A stretch of 64,000 nucleotides of DNA from Phytopseudomonas straminea (GTDB taxonomy: Bacteria; Pseudomonadota; Gammaproteobacteria; Pseudomonadales; Pseudomonadaceae). Positions within the stretch are counted from its first letter, which is position 1. Every line of letters starts with the position of its first letter. The stretch spans positions 1 to 64,000 of the forward strand of contig NZ_FOMO01000001.1 of the NCBI RefSeq assembly GCF_900112645.1. The letters are read 5' to 3'. The notes beneath the pieces were generated by a model that did not search any database, had not been told where the DNA came from, and saw only the letters and a list, made by a program, of their open reading frames with translations. A program made the position numbers and the translations under genes. This document shows, piece by piece, positions 27,423 through 38,274 of this stretch.

Positions 27423-30400
27423 GTGTCAGCTGCCGAAACCATTCGCCCTCAACGCGATACCACGATCACGCCCATGCGTCGCTCCCTCAAAGGCGCCCTG
27501 GTGGTGCTGGTGCTCGGCCTGCTGGTGCTCCTGTTCTGGCAGATGCAGTTCGAGTTCCGCCAGCTCAAGGACAACCAGCGCACGCTCAGCCTGGCCGTCA
27601 GTGAACAGCTGGCCAAGCAACTGAGCCTGAACATGGCATCGCTGGCCAACGCTGGCGCTGCGGTCCTGCGGGCCACCCGCGGGCCGGCCGACTCGTTCGA
27701 ACAGCAACAGCGCTATCTGGACAATCTGCGCGTGGTCTTCCCGACACTGCAGCGCCTCGTCCACCTGGATGCCAGCGGTCAGCCACGCCCCGGCAGCCCC
27801 ATGCCGCCGGCCGAGCAGGCATTGCTCGCCGAGCTGATCGGTCGCACCGGCCAGCACAGCTATTACTACGTCTTCGACCCTATCGATGGTGGCCACCTCG
27901 ACCTGCTGCTGCGCGAGGACGACGGCTACTGGGTAGTACGGCTGCACGCCGGCGCCCTGGGCAGTTGGCTGCCCAACGGTACCCAGGAAGATGTGTCCTG
28001 GCAGCTTGAAGACACTACCAGCCTCCGTGTCATCGCCGATTCGCGCGGCGCCATGGCCGGGGAACGCAACTTTCCCATGATCACCGCGGCCAACCAGGCG
28101 CAAACCATCGTGCTGCAGGATCTGCCGGGTTCCGACTGGCAGCTGCGCGCGATGCTCGACGAGGCCAGGGTGCAGGCCCGGGTGTTGCCGGAAATGCTCG
28201 GCAAGATCCTGCTGTTCACCCTGTGCAGCCTGCTCACCCTGTTCGCCCTCTATCGCCTGGTGCGTGAACAGGGCCATTTGCACGAACTCAATGCCGCTTC
28301 GCGGCGCTCCCTGCACCAGGCCGCCAGCGCCCTGGGTGCCATCGAGGAGCGAGTGCTGGTCACCGACGTCACCGGCCGGCTGACCTACCTCAACCCCCAG
28401 GCCGAAACCATGTTCGGCGTGAGTGCCCCGGACGCCGGCCAGTGGCACCTGTTCGAACTGCTGCCGAGTCTCAACCCGCTGCTGCTGCACGCCACCGCCT
28501 TTCGCAGCGACGAAGGTCCCGACCTGGTGGAGATCCGCCTGCACAACCAGAGCCGCCTGTTCACCGTCACCCGCAGCGACCTGCGCGACGCATCGCGCCT
28601 GCTGGGCTTCGTCTGGGTGCTGCGCGACGTCACCGAGCAACAGCAGGCGACCCGCGTGTTGCAGGAAACCCGCCGCCGCTACCAGGATATTTTCGATGGC
28701 ACCGGCACGGCGCTGTGCGTGCTGGACCTGGCCGGCCTCTATCACTTTCTGCGCGAGCAGGGCCTGAAGAATGGCGCTGAGCTGATCCCCTGGCTGGAAG
28801 CCAACCCGCAGCGTCATGGCGAACTGCTGCAGCACATGCGCTTCACCGAAACCAACCAGATCGCCCTGCGCCTGCTTGGCGTCAGCAATACCGAGCAGGC
28901 GTGGGAGCAGCTGATCAATCGCGGCTCGGTGCGCGCCCAGGGCTTCCGCGCCCAGCTCAGCGCCGCCCTGCTCGATGGTGGCGGCCACCTGGAACTGGAA
29001 AGCCATATAGACGGCGACAATGGCATTACCCGCCACCTGTGGCTGGTGATGCGCCTGCCGGAAAGCCCCGAGGACCTGCACGCCGTCGCCCTGAGCATCA
29101 GCGACATCAGCAGCCGCAAACGCATGGAGCTGTCGCTGGTCGAGCGCGAGCGCTTCTGGGCCGAGGTGGTGCGCGCGGTACCGGACACCCTCTACGTCAC
29201 CGATCTGGCCACACAGACGATCCTGTTCAGCAACCATGACATCGCCAGCCGCTTGGGCTACGAAGCCGGCAGCCTGACCAACCAGATCGACCGGTGGTGG
29301 CGGCAGGTCATCCATCCCGACGATCATGAGCAGCTAGAACGTGCACGCAATATGCAACGCGTGCTTGCCAACGGCGTACCGCTCGAGTCCCAGGCCCGCG
29401 TGCGCCACCGCGATGGCTCCTGGCGCTGGTTCAGCATCAGCGAGCAAGCCCTGGCCCGTGATGCCAATGGCTGGGTCAGCCGCCTGATCAGCGTGGCCCG
29501 AGATATTACCGGGCAGATCGCCCGCAACGAATCGCTGCGCGAGAACGAGCACCGTTACCGCATGCTCGCCGAAAGCATCAGCGATGTGATTTTCTCCACC
29601 GACAGCCAGCTGAACCTCGACTACGTCAGCCCCTCGGTGCAGACCGTACTGGGCTACCCGCCCGCCTGGGTGCAGGCCCATGGTTTCGGCAGCCTGGCTA
29701 CCAACCCGCAGCAACTCGGCGCGGTCTACGCGCTGCTCGGGCGCATCCGTAGCGCCCTTGGCGTGCATCAGCAAATGCACGAGCTGCGCCAGACCCTCAC
29801 ACCGCAACTGTTCATCGTCGACTTCCTGCGTGCCGACGGCCGCAAGATTCCCATGGAGCTGCGCCTGGTGCCAATGTGGGACGATAACGGCAAGTTCGAA
29901 GGTCTGCTCGGCGTGGGCCGCGACGTGGCCCAACAACGCCGTGCCGAGAAAGACCTGCGCATGGCCGCGACGGTCTTCGAGCACTCTACGGCGGCGATTC
30001 TGGTCACCGACCCGGCGGGCTACATCGTGCAGGTCAACAACGCCTTCAGCCGGGTCAGCGGCTACAACGCCGAGCAGGTGCTCGACCAGTTACCGGGCAT
30101 GCTAACGGCCGACAGCCAGCAGAGCACCCACCTGCATTACGTCCTTACCCAGCTGCGCCAGCGCGGCACCTGGGAGGGCGAAATCTGGCTCAAACGCCGC
30201 GATGGCGAGAACTTCCCGGCGTGGGTCGGCATCACCGCTGTCCATGACGAGGAAGGCGACCTGGTCAGCTACGTGTGCTTCTTCAGCGACATCAGCGAGC
30301 GCAAGGCCAGCGAACAGCGCATCCATCGCCTGGCCTACTACGACGCCCTGACCCAGTTGCCCAACCGCACGCTGTTCCAGGATCGTCTGCACACCGCTCT

Positions 30401-31643
30401 GCAGCACGCCGAACGGCACCGCGAGTGGGTGGTGCTGATGTTCCTCGATCTGGACCGCTTCAAGCCGATCAACGATTCCCTCGGCCACGCCGCCGGCGAC
30501 CGCATGCTCAAGGACGTGGCCGTACGCCTGGCCGCCTGCGTCGGCGAGGACGACACCGTGGCGCGTATGGGTGGCGACGAATTCACCCTGCTGCTACGCT
30601 CCAGCGCCAGCCGCGATGCGGCCCTGCACCGCGCCATCCACGTCGCCGAGCAGATTCTCGACAGCCTGGCCCAGGCCTTCGTGCTCGAAGGCCGCGAGTT
30701 CTTCGTCACCGCCAGTATCGGCATCGCCCTCGGCCCGCAGGACGGCAACGAGCCGAGCCAGCTGATGAAGAACGCCGACACCGCCATGTACCACGCCAAG
30801 GAGCGCGGCAAGAACAACTTCCAGTTCTACCAGGCGGCCATGAACGCCAGCGCCCTGGAGCGTCTGGAGCTCGAAGGCGACCTGCGCCACGCCCTGGAAC
30901 AGGGCGAATTCCTGCTTCACTACCAGCCGCAGTTCTCCGGCAACGGCAAGCGCCTGACCGGTGTCGAGGCGCTGCTGCGCTGGCAGCACCCCAAGCGCGG
31001 CCTGGTGTCACCCAGTGCGTTCATCCCGGTGCTCGAAGAACTCGGCCTGGTGGTACAGGTCGGCGACTGGGTGCTGACCGAGGCGTGCCGTCAGCTGAAC
31101 ATCTGGCACCACAACAAGATCCGCGTGCCCAAGGTGTCGGTGAATCTCTCGGCGCGCCAGTTCAGCGACGGCGACCTGCGCCAGCGCATCGAACGCATCC
31201 TCGTCGAGAGCCGCATTCCGGCCGCGTGCCTGGAGCTGGAGCTGACCGAAAGCATCCTCATGCAGGACGTTGGCGCCGCGCTGCAGACCCTCACCGACCT
31301 GAAGAATCTCGGGGTATGCATCGCCATCGACGACTTCGGCACCGGCTACTCGTCGCTCAATTACCTCAAGCAATTCCCCATCGACGTACTGAAGATCGAC
31401 CGCAGCTTCGTCGACGGCCTGCCCCACGGCGAGCAGGACGGGCAGATCGCCCGCGCCATCATCGCCATGGCCCACAGCCTGAACATGTCGGTGATCGCCG
31501 AAGGCGTGGAAACCCAGGAGCAGCTCGATTTCCTGCGCACCTACGACTGCGACGAGGTGCAGGGCTACCTGCTGGGCCGGCCCATGCCCGCCCATCGCTT
31601 CGAGGCGCAGTTCTGCGGGCGCAGCCTGTTCATGCTCGAGTGA
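27423..31643 (+). CDS. morA: MorA-like membrane PAS-GGDEF-EAL protein (c-di-GMP turnover)
   Basis: A 1406-residue membrane sensor. Helix 1 is at about residues 24-41 (ALVVLVLGLLVLLFW), followed by a periplasmic region and a second helix near 258-280 (ILLFTLCSLLTLFALYRL). Several PAS domains fill residues ~300-920. The GGDEF domain has an intact MGGDEF at about 1049-1054; the EAL domain has VEALLRW at about 1181, ELTESILMQD, IDDFGTGYSSLNYL and VIAEGVETQEQ, so both activities could be functional. Size, domain order and position directly before glyA match MorA of P. aeruginosa, which controls flagellar timing, motility and biofilm. GTG at 27423 is preferred because the first helix is needed; ATG at 27474 is an alternative. 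Confidence 0.9.
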   Translation: MSAAETIRPQRDTTITPMRRSLKGALVVLVLGLLVLLFWQMQFEFRQLKDNQRTLSLAVSEQLAKQLSLNMASLANAGAAVLRATRGPADSFEQQQRYLDNLRVVFPTLQRLVHLDASGQPRPGSPMPPAEQALLAELIGRTGQHSYYYVFDPIDGGHLDLLLREDDGYWVVRLHAGALGSWLPNGTQEDVSWQLEDTTSLRVIADSRGAMAGERNFPMITAANQAQTIVLQDLPGSDWQLRAMLDEARVQARVLPEMLGKILLFTLCSLLTLFALYRLVREQGHLHELNAASRRSLHQAASALGAIEERVLVTDVTGRLTYLNPQAETMFGVSAPDAGQWHLFELLPSLNPLLLHATAFRSDEGPDLVEIRLHNQSRLFTVTRSDLRDASRLLGFVWVLRDVTEQQQATRVLQETRRRYQDIFDGTGTALCVLDLAGLYHFLREQGLKNGAELIPWLEANPQRHGELLQHMRFTETNQIALRLLGVSNTEQAWEQLINRGSVRAQGFRAQLSAALLDGGGHLELESHIDGDNGITRHLWLVMRLPESPEDLHAVALSISDISSRKRMELSLVERERFWAEVVRAVPDTLYVTDLATQTILFSNHDIASRLGYEAGSLTNQIDRWWRQVIHPDDHEQLERARNMQRVLANGVPLESQARVRHRDGSWRWFSISEQALARDANGWVSRLISVARDITGQIARNESLRENEHRYRMLAESISDVIFSTDSQLNLDYVSPSVQTVLGYPPAWVQAHGFGSLATNPQQLGAVYALLGRIRSALGVHQQMHELRQTLTPQLFIVDFLRADGRKIPMELRLVPMWDDNGKFEGLLGVGRDVAQQRRAEKDLRMAATVFEHSTAAILVTDPAGYIVQVNNAFSRVSGYNAEQVLDQLPGMLTADSQQSTHLHYVLTQLRQRGTWEGEIWLKRRDGENFPAWVGITAVHDEEGDLVSYVCFFSDISERKASEQRIHRLAYYDALTQLPNRTLFQDRLHTALQHAERHREWVVLMFLDLDRFKPINDSLGHAAGDRMLKDVAVRLAACVGEDDTVARMGGDEFTLLLRSSASRDAALHRAIHVAEQILDSLAQAFVLEGREFFVTASIGIALGPQDGNEPSQLMKNADTAMYHAKERGKNNFQFYQAAMNASALERLELEGDLRHALEQGEFLLHYQPQFSGNGKRLTGVEALLRWQHPKRGLVSPSAFIPVLEELGLVVQVGDWVLTEACRQLNIWHHNKIRVPKVSVNLSARQFSDGDLRQRIERILVESRIPAACLELELTESILMQDVGAALQTLTDLKNLGVCIAIDDFGTGYSSLNYLKQFPIDVLKIDRSFVDGLPHGEQDGQIARAIIAMAHSLNMSVIAEGVETQEQLDFLRTYDCDEVQGYLLGRPMPAHRFEAQFCGRSLFMLE

Positions 31644-31999
31644 CGGCACGGCAAGCGGCGTCGAGAACCTGCTCACGATCTTTTTAGGCGACATTACAGA
31701 GGCTGCTACTAGGCAGAAGCGGCCGTTCGCGTAACCCGTAGGAGGGGCTTCAGCCCCGAGCTTTTTATCAAGGCAAACAAAGAGCTCGGGGCTGAAGCCC
31801 CTCCTACAAATACTCCGTTCACCGACCGCTCCCGCCACTTTGCAGTCAAAGCGCTGAAGTCGAGCCGAAAGATCGTGAACAGGCGCAGCGTGAGCGCCAC
31901 TTGTCCCGCTCATGACCACGCTTCATATGCCTGGCCAGCCTGGATGCGGTAGAATCCGCCCCCTCTTTACTCCGCCCAGCTGACTTTCAGGGGATTGCC
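31644..31999. repeat. Composite palindromic repeat between morA and glyA
   Basis: This 356-bp gap has no gene. A 216-bp element at 31668-31883 is bounded by CCTGCTCACGATCTTT and AAAGATCGTGAACAGG. Inside it a perfect-looking hairpin at 31738-31807 has arms GTAGGAGGGGCTTCAGCCCC and the complement. The related half-element at 8147-8287 lacks the right boundary arm. The glyA promoter must lie between 31884 and 31999. Confidence 0.75.
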
Positions 32000-33253
<1,254 letters not shown>

Positions 33254-33274
33254 GCGCCAGCGCTGCGATAGAGA

Positions 33275-33301
33275 GCCCGGCTGATGCCGGGCTTTTTTAT
33301 G
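33275..33301 (+). terminator. glyA terminator
   Basis: AGCCCGGC-TGAT-GCCGGGCT followed by six T. It begins 22 bp after the glyA stop. Confidence 0.92.
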
Positions 33302-33561
33302 CCTGCGGGAAAATGTGCTGGCGACAAGCCCACTCCCGCGTGGCCCCCGCCCGCGGGGCGAATGGTGGCCACGCCACAATACCGCTACGTGCCAACCATC
33401 GCTTCGCGCAGCGGGCGACGCTCCCACAAAAAAGCGGCCACCCCACCATCGCGCAGGAGCCCCGACCCAGGGCGGGTGGCCGTCACAACGAAAAAACCGC
33501 GCAATGGCGCGGTTTCTTCGGCGGGTCTTTCCAACGGGGTTGCGCGGCTAGGCCGCTTCCA
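33302..33561. other. Intergenic region between glyA and a convergent lipoprotein gene
   Basis: The gap holds degenerate palindromes of the CCCACTCCCGCG / CGCTCCCAC type and the bidirectional stem AAACCGCGC...GCGCGGTTT at 33494-33515. Read on the minus strand that stem is followed by TTTTTTCG and should end the lipoprotein transcript. No gene is supported. Confidence 0.65.
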
Positions 33562-33945
33562 TCAACGCGATGCTGCAGCCGGTGCAGCCGCCGCCGTGCA
33601 CGGCGACCCGGCACCCAGGCCAGCAGTCATGCTCTCGACGTTATTGAGCACGTTGTTGCCCTGGTTGACGCGCTGGGCCTTTTCGGCGGCGTCCACGCGC
33701 TGGGCATAGGTGGTGGAGGTGCCTTGCAAGCTCTGCTGGGTTTCCAGCACCGAGTTGGCGATGCTCAGCAGGCTACGCCCCGAGGCGATCAGGCTGTCCG
33801 ACGTGCTCGGCGTGCACGGCGCGGCACCGTTGGCCACCTGGGAGCTGTGCAGGCCCTGGCTTTGCGTGTTCTGTGGCAGGCAGCCAGCGAGCGTCGCCAG
33901 CATTGGCACGACGAGCAGAGCCCCAATCGTTCCGTTGATGTTCAT
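33562..33945 (-). CDS. Small predicted lipoprotein, function unknown
   Basis: A 127-residue protein with a lipoprotein signal peptide: MNINGTIGALLVVPMLATLAG ends in the lipobox LAGC, with the lipidated Cys at residue 22. The mature part is Ser/Ala/Gln-rich with a heptad-like helix (RVDAAEKAQRVNQGNNVLNN) and two later cysteines. It ends in an Ala-rich tail. AGGGATT precedes the ATG. I do not recognise a family. It is divergent from the histidine kinase gene. Confidence 0.65.
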   Translation of the reverse strand: MNINGTIGALLVVPMLATLAGCLPQNTQSQGLHSSQVANGAAPCTPSTSDSLIASGRSLLSIANSVLETQQSLQGTSTTYAQRVDAAEKAQRVNQGNNVLNNVESMTAGLGAGSPCTAAAAPAAASR

Positions 33946-34024
33946 CTAGAATCCCTCGGTCACTGGGCTCCGGCCCGTGCCGAAGCGATGGCGGGATTCT
34001 AGGAAGCGGGTTGGCACACCGAAA

Positions 34025-34040
34025 TAGCACAGGTGTGCTA
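34025..34040. promoter_or_regulatory. Perfect inverted repeat between lipoprotein and kinase genes
   Basis: TAGCACAGGTGTGCTA has 7-bp arms and a 2-bp centre, and the half-site TAGCACA recurs at 34114-34120, 19 bp before the kinase ATG. It is a candidate operator for one or both divergent genes. No regulator can be named. Confidence 0.4.
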
Positions 34041-34132
34041 GAGGCACTTTGCTCCCTGGCGCGCGCCTTGCGCAGCTACGCAGCAGCGGCCTATGGTGGC
34101 CGGATATCCGCGTTAGCACACAGGGAACCGTC

Positions 34133-35764
34133 ATGCTGGCCACTGCCTCGCCTACCTACGATGTCGAACGTGCCCAGGCCGTCGTGCGCCTGATCATCGC
34201 GCCGATCGCGATCTGCTACACCCTGCTGATGCACCTGCGCTCGGCCATCGACCCCACGCTGGCCGGCTGGATTCTGCTGCTCGAGTGCCTTTTCCTGGCC
34301 GCCTCACTGGCCCTGTGGATCGACATCCGTCGACGCCCCGGCCACTACCCGGTGCGCCGTGTGCTGACCATGCTCAGCGACTACACCTGTATCACCGTAA
34401 CCATCGGCTTTGGCGGCGAACCGATGCTGCCGGTCTACGCCATCCTGATCTGGGTCACGGTGGGCTACGGCCTGCGCTATGGCTCCAGCTACCTGCTGCT
34501 GGCGACCATCCTGGCCACCCTGTCGCTGGCGATGATCGCCAGCGTCTCGGCTTACTGGCAGTCGCAGCCCTACCTGATCATCACCCTGCTGCTCACTACC
34601 CTGATGGTGCCGGCCTACATGCACGCCCTGCTCAAGCGCTCGCGCCTGGCCGCCGAAGCCGAGCAGGCCGCCAATCGTGCCAAGTCGCAGTTCCTCGCTC
34701 AGGCCAGCCACGACCTGCGCCAGCCCATCCACTCCATCAGCCTGTTCACCGCCTGCCTGCGCGACAGCCGCCTGGATGGCGAGCAGCACCGCCTGGTGGA
34801 GAACATCGACAAGTCCCTGAACAGTGTCGCCCGGCTGTTCCGTACGATTCTGGACATGTACTCGCTGGACAGCGGCAAGGTGGTCGCCCATATGGAGCCG
34901 CTGCCGCTAAGAGGCCTGCTACGCCAGTTGATCCAGCAAAACACCGAGGCGGCGCGCTGGGCCGGTGTGGAGATCCGTCTGCACTGCCAGGACGTATACG
35001 TGCATGCCGACCAGAGCCTGCTGACCACCATGCTGCAGAACCTGCTCACCAACGCGCTCAAGTACGCGCCCGGTCAGCCCGTGCTGATCGGCTGCAGGCG
35101 GCGCGGCGCAAGTCTTTCCATCGAGCTTTACGACAAGGGTCGCGGTATCGCCGAGGCGCATCTGGAAAACATCTTCGAGGAGTTCTACCGCGTGCGGCAG
35201 ACCCGCGACAGCGACGTGGAAGGCATGGGCCTGGGGCTGACCATCGTGCGCCGCCTGGGCAAACTGATGGACCTGCAAGTGCGCATCCGCTCGGTGGAAG
35301 GCAAAGGCACCCTGGCGGCCATCGACGGCCTGCAGCTGGCGAGCGCGCCGGTCCAGCAGGCGACAGCGCAAGCGTCCAAGCCGCAGGCGCCGAGCATGCT
35401 CAACGGCCTGCGCATCTGCCTGATCGAGGATGACCACAACGTGCTGCTGGCCACCGCCACCTTGCTGAAGAAATGGGGCTGCGTGGTCGACACCTACACC
35501 TCGCTGCCCGACGTGGCGGCTGATATCGACCTGGTGGTGACCGACTTCGACCTCGGCCTGGAAGCCTCCGGCGCCGACTGCATCGCCCACGTGCGCGCCC
35601 TCGCCGCCCGCCAGGTGCCGGCCATCATCATGACCGGCCACGATGTACGCCGCGTGCAGGAAGCGGTGGGTGATGACCAGATACCGATTCTTTCCAAACC
35701 CGTGCAGCCGGCAGAACTGCGCTCGCTGCTGGTGGCCCTGAAGCTCAAGGCCCAGGCGGCCTAG
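34133..35764 (+). CDS. Hybrid sensor histidine kinase/response regulator
   Basis: A 543-residue membrane kinase. Residues ~15-165 form about six predicted helices with short loops. The HisKA domain has the H-box ASHDLRQPIHSI with the phospho-accepting His at residue 193. The ATPase domain shows the N-box LLTNALKYAPG, DKGRGIAEAHLENIFEEFY and GLGLTIVRRLGKLMDL. A C-terminal receiver (from about residue 425: LRICLIEDDHNVLLATATLL) has VVTDFDLG as phospho-acceptor and a conserved Lys in ILSKPVQ. ATG at 34133 has AGGGAA upstream. It ends 5 bp from a convergent NarL-type regulator, its likely partner. The signal is unknown. Confidence 0.88.
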   Translation: MLATASPTYDVERAQAVVRLIIAPIAICYTLLMHLRSAIDPTLAGWILLLECLFLAASLALWIDIRRRPGHYPVRRVLTMLSDYTCITVTIGFGGEPMLPVYAILIWVTVGYGLRYGSSYLLLATILATLSLAMIASVSAYWQSQPYLIITLLLTTLMVPAYMHALLKRSRLAAEAEQAANRAKSQFLAQASHDLRQPIHSISLFTACLRDSRLDGEQHRLVENIDKSLNSVARLFRTILDMYSLDSGKVVAHMEPLPLRGLLRQLIQQNTEAARWAGVEIRLHCQDVYVHADQSLLTTMLQNLLTNALKYAPGQPVLIGCRRRGASLSIELYDKGRGIAEAHLENIFEEFYRVRQTRDSDVEGMGLGLTIVRRLGKLMDLQVRIRSVEGKGTLAAIDGLQLASAPVQQATAQASKPQAPSMLNGLRICLIEDDHNVLLATATLLKKWGCVVDTYTSLPDVAADIDLVVTDFDLGLEASGADCIAHVRALAARQVPAIIMTGHDVRRVQEAVGDDQIPILSKPVQPAELRSLLVALKLKAQAA

Positions 35765-35769
35765 GACGC

Positions 35770-36423
35770 CTAGCGCAGCCCGGCCTTGGCGCCCATGGCC
35801 GCTGCCGCCGCACGGCTGCCCACATCCAGCGTGCGCATCAGTGCCGACACATGGATACGCACGGTAAAGGGCGAGATATCCAGCTCGCGGGCGATTTCCT
35901 TGTTGGCCAGGCCGCGCACCAGCAGGCGCAGCACGTCCTGCTGGCGTGGCGTGAGTTGCTCCAGCAGATGCCGCGCCTCGGCGAAGGCCGGCACCCCGGC
36001 CGGCCCCAGGGTCAGCACGAACTCGCCGTCACGCACCGCCTGCAACGCCTCGGCGATCTCGTCGGGCGGCGTCGCCTTTCCGATAAAGCCGTCTGCGCCT
36101 GACGCCATCACCTCGTCGATCAACTCGCGATTGTCGACCATCGACACGATCACGATGGAGCTGCGCGTGAAGCGCTGGCGCAACGCGCCAATGGCCTCTG
36201 GCGACTGCCCGGGGAACAGCAGGTCGAGCATGAACAGGCTGGGCGGCGCGCCGGCCGCGGCCTGGGCCAGCACCTCGTCCATATCGCCGGCTTCGAGAAT
36301 GCAGGCATGGGGAAACACCCGCTGCACGATGCGGCTCAGACCCTCACGGAAAACCGGATGGTCATCGGCCACGATGATGCGCTCTTGTGGCGGGCGTTCG
36401 AGGATGGGGTAAGTGTCGGTCAT
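35770..36423 (-). CDS. NarL/FixJ-family response regulator
   Basis: A 217-residue two-component regulator. The receiver domain has the acidic pair [11 protein letters not shown] at residues 19-21, the phospho-acceptor in [10 protein letters not shown] (D67) and the Lys in [11 protein letters not shown]. The LuxR-type helix-turn-helix (residues ~153-217) reads [20 protein letters not shown] and [17 protein letters not shown]. It converges on the hybrid kinase gene with a 5-bp gap, suggesting a partnership, though convergent orientation means separate transcripts. Targets unknown. Confidence 0.88.
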   Translation of the reverse strand: MTDTYPILERPPQERIIVADDHPVFREGLSRIVQRVFPHACILEAGDMDEVLAQAAAGAPPSLFMLDLLFPGQSPEAIGALRQRFTRSSIVIVSMVDNRELIDEVMASGADGFIGKATPPDEIAEALQAVRDGEFVLTLGPAGVPAFAEARHLLEQLTPRQQDVLRLLVRGLANKEIARELDISPFTVRIHVSALMRTLDVGSRAAAAAMGAKAGLR

Positions 36424-36580
36424 GGGCTCAGACTAAGGTCATATACCCAGCGCATGCCAGCACTGGTTCACAGACTGGAGCGATGGGCTGCTTGCAACTA
36501 GCGCAACGTCGACGGCAACCGCGAGCGCCCACTGCAAAACGGGGCGAACCGCTTACGTGGCTCGCCCGATTGCCGTTGCC

Positions 36581-37180
36581 TTACCAGCCCATATTGAAAT
36601 GGATGCCCGGGCTGAAGCCGAAGCGCGGATCGGCGACGATCAGCTCATCCTTACCCTTCTCCCTGGCAACACGCACCTTCAAAGATTGCGGCTCGACGAG
36701 CTTATCCAGCGACGCCCGGCTTGCTGCCTTGAGAATTTCCGGGTTCTTCACCCATTCATCGACGCTGGCCGGGGCCACGGTGAAGCTCACGGTCCAGGCA
36801 CCGGAGAGGGCTGGCGGCAGGTCGCGCTCGGCCTCTTCGTCGATGACCTTGATATCGCTGATCTGGTAGCTGTCCGTGTAGCAGAAGCCGGAGCGCTCGG
36901 CATCGTATTCGGCCTGGCCCTTCTCGGTCAGCTGATAACCATCGGCGCTCTGGGCGATGAAGCCGATGTCTTCGAACGGCCGGGTGATGGCGCCGTTCTT
37001 GCTGGCCATGTCGGGCGGAATCGGGAAGCTCTTGAACAGCGTCGAGGTGGCGCAGCCTTTGCTGGAAATGCTGTCGGCCAGCGTTTTGGAAATTTCCGAC
37101 TCCGACGGCGCGCTTTGCCCACAGGCGGAGATCAGGGCAGACAGAGTGACGAGGGTTAGCAAGCGTTGCAAAGTGGGCAT
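36581..37180 (-). CDS. Predicted lipoprotein, function unknown
   Basis: A 199-residue protein with a lipoprotein signal peptide (MPTLQRLLTLVTLSALISAC, lipid Cys at residue 20). The mature domain has two further cysteines (KGCATST and GFCYTDSY) and reads like a small periplasmic beta-rich domain with SYQISDIKVIDEEAERD and GAWTVSFTVAPA. It ends GFSPGIHFNMGW. No family is recognised with confidence. It is transcribed alone, upstream of the regulator gene. Confidence 0.7.
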   Translation of the reverse strand: MPTLQRLLTLVTLSALISACGQSAPSESEISKTLADSISSKGCATSTLFKSFPIPPDMASKNGAITRPFEDIGFIAQSADGYQLTEKGQAEYDAERSGFCYTDSYQISDIKVIDEEAERDLPPALSGAWTVSFTVAPASVDEWVKNPEILKAASRASLDKLVEPQSLKVRVAREKGKDELIVADPRFGFSPGIHFNMGW

Positions 37181-37309
37181 CCTTTTCGAGGGTGTATGCA
37201 GTCGGCGCGCACCTGAGGAGACTCAGGTCTGCCGCTCCGATGCTACAGACAGCATCGCACTGCAATTGTTACCAAGATTTGCTGCGGGCCTTTGGCCGCG
37301 CGCGCGCCC

Positions 37310-38272
37310 TCACTCGCGCCGCAGGAAATGCACGCTGAACAACTGCGCCGGATCGCGCCACATGGCCACCGACACGAAGCCGCATTCGCCAGCCAACGCA
37401 CGGAAAGCGCCAGGCGTGTACTTGTAGAAATTCTCGGTGTGCAGGGTTTCGCCGGCGGCGAACTCGAACACCCGATCCTCGATGCGTACCTGCTGCTTAT
37501 CGCGGCTGACCAGGTGCATCTCGATACGCGAGGCCTGCTCGTTGTAGAACGCCCGGTGCTCGAAGCGCTGCGGGTCGATGTCGCTGTCCAGTTCGCTGCG
37601 GATGCGCTCGAGCAGGTTGAGGTTGAACAGCGCGGTGACCCCGGCTGCATCGTTGTAGGCACGCTCCAGCACACCGCGGTCCTTGACCAGATCCACGCCG
37701 ATCAACAAACCGCTGCCGGCCGGTAGTGCCTGATGCAGGTTGCGCAGAAAGGCCCGCGCTTCGTGGGAGTCGAAATTGCCGATGCTCGACCCTGGGAAGA
37801 ACGCCAGCGGCCGTTGCCCCAATGCCTCGGCGGGCAGCTTTAGCGGTTGGCTGAAGTCGGCGCACAGGGCGTGCACGTCCAGCCAACGGTAATCGGCGGC
37901 CAGGCGGCGCGTGCAGATATCCAGAAACTCGCGGGAGATATCGATGCCCAGGTAACGCGCCGGGCGTAGGGCCTCGAGCAGCAGGCGAATCTTGCGGCTG
38001 GCGCCACTGCCCAGCTCCACCAGGCTGGCGTTGCGCCCGGCCAGTTCGGCGATGGCGTCCGCCGCCAGGCGCAGGATGGTTTCCTCGGTGCGCGTCGGGT
38101 AGTACTCCGGCTGCTGGCAGATCAGCTCGAACAGTTGCGAGCCGCGGTGATCGTAGAAGAACTTCGGCGACATCGCCTTCGGACTGGCCGCGAAGCCGCG
38201 CAGGGCCTCGTCACGCAGCGCCTGCTGCTCGAGGTTCTGGGGGTGTTCGTGGGTACGGATTGCCAGTGCCAT
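37310..38272 (-). CDS. egtD: L-histidine N-alpha-methyltransferase EgtD
   Basis: A 320-residue SAM-dependent methyltransferase that trimethylates histidine to hercynine, the first step of ergothioneine synthesis. Family features: PKFFYDHRGSQLFELICQQP near residue 35, EYYPTRTEETIL, the SAM motif LVELGSGASRKIRLLLEAL, and FFPGSSIGNFDSHEARAFLR. ATG at 38272 follows AAGGAG located in the end of egtB, 2 bp after the egtB stop; an upstream in-frame start would overlap egtB by 100 bp. Together with egtB it forms a two-gene operon. Confidence 0.92.
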   Translation of the reverse strand: MALAIRTHEHPQNLEQQALRDEALRGFAASPKAMSPKFFYDHRGSQLFELICQQPEYYPTRTEETILRLAADAIAELAGRNASLVELGSGASRKIRLLLEALRPARYLGIDISREFLDICTRRLAADYRWLDVHALCADFSQPLKLPAEALGQRPLAFFPGSSIGNFDSHEARAFLRNLHQALPAGSGLLIGVDLVKDRGVLERAYNDAAGVTALFNLNLLERIRSELDSDIDPQRFEHRAFYNEQASRIEMHLVSRDKQQVRIEDRVFEFAAGETLHTENFYKYTPGAFRALAGECGFVSVAMWRDPAQLFSVHFLRRE

Positions 38273-38274
38273 GC

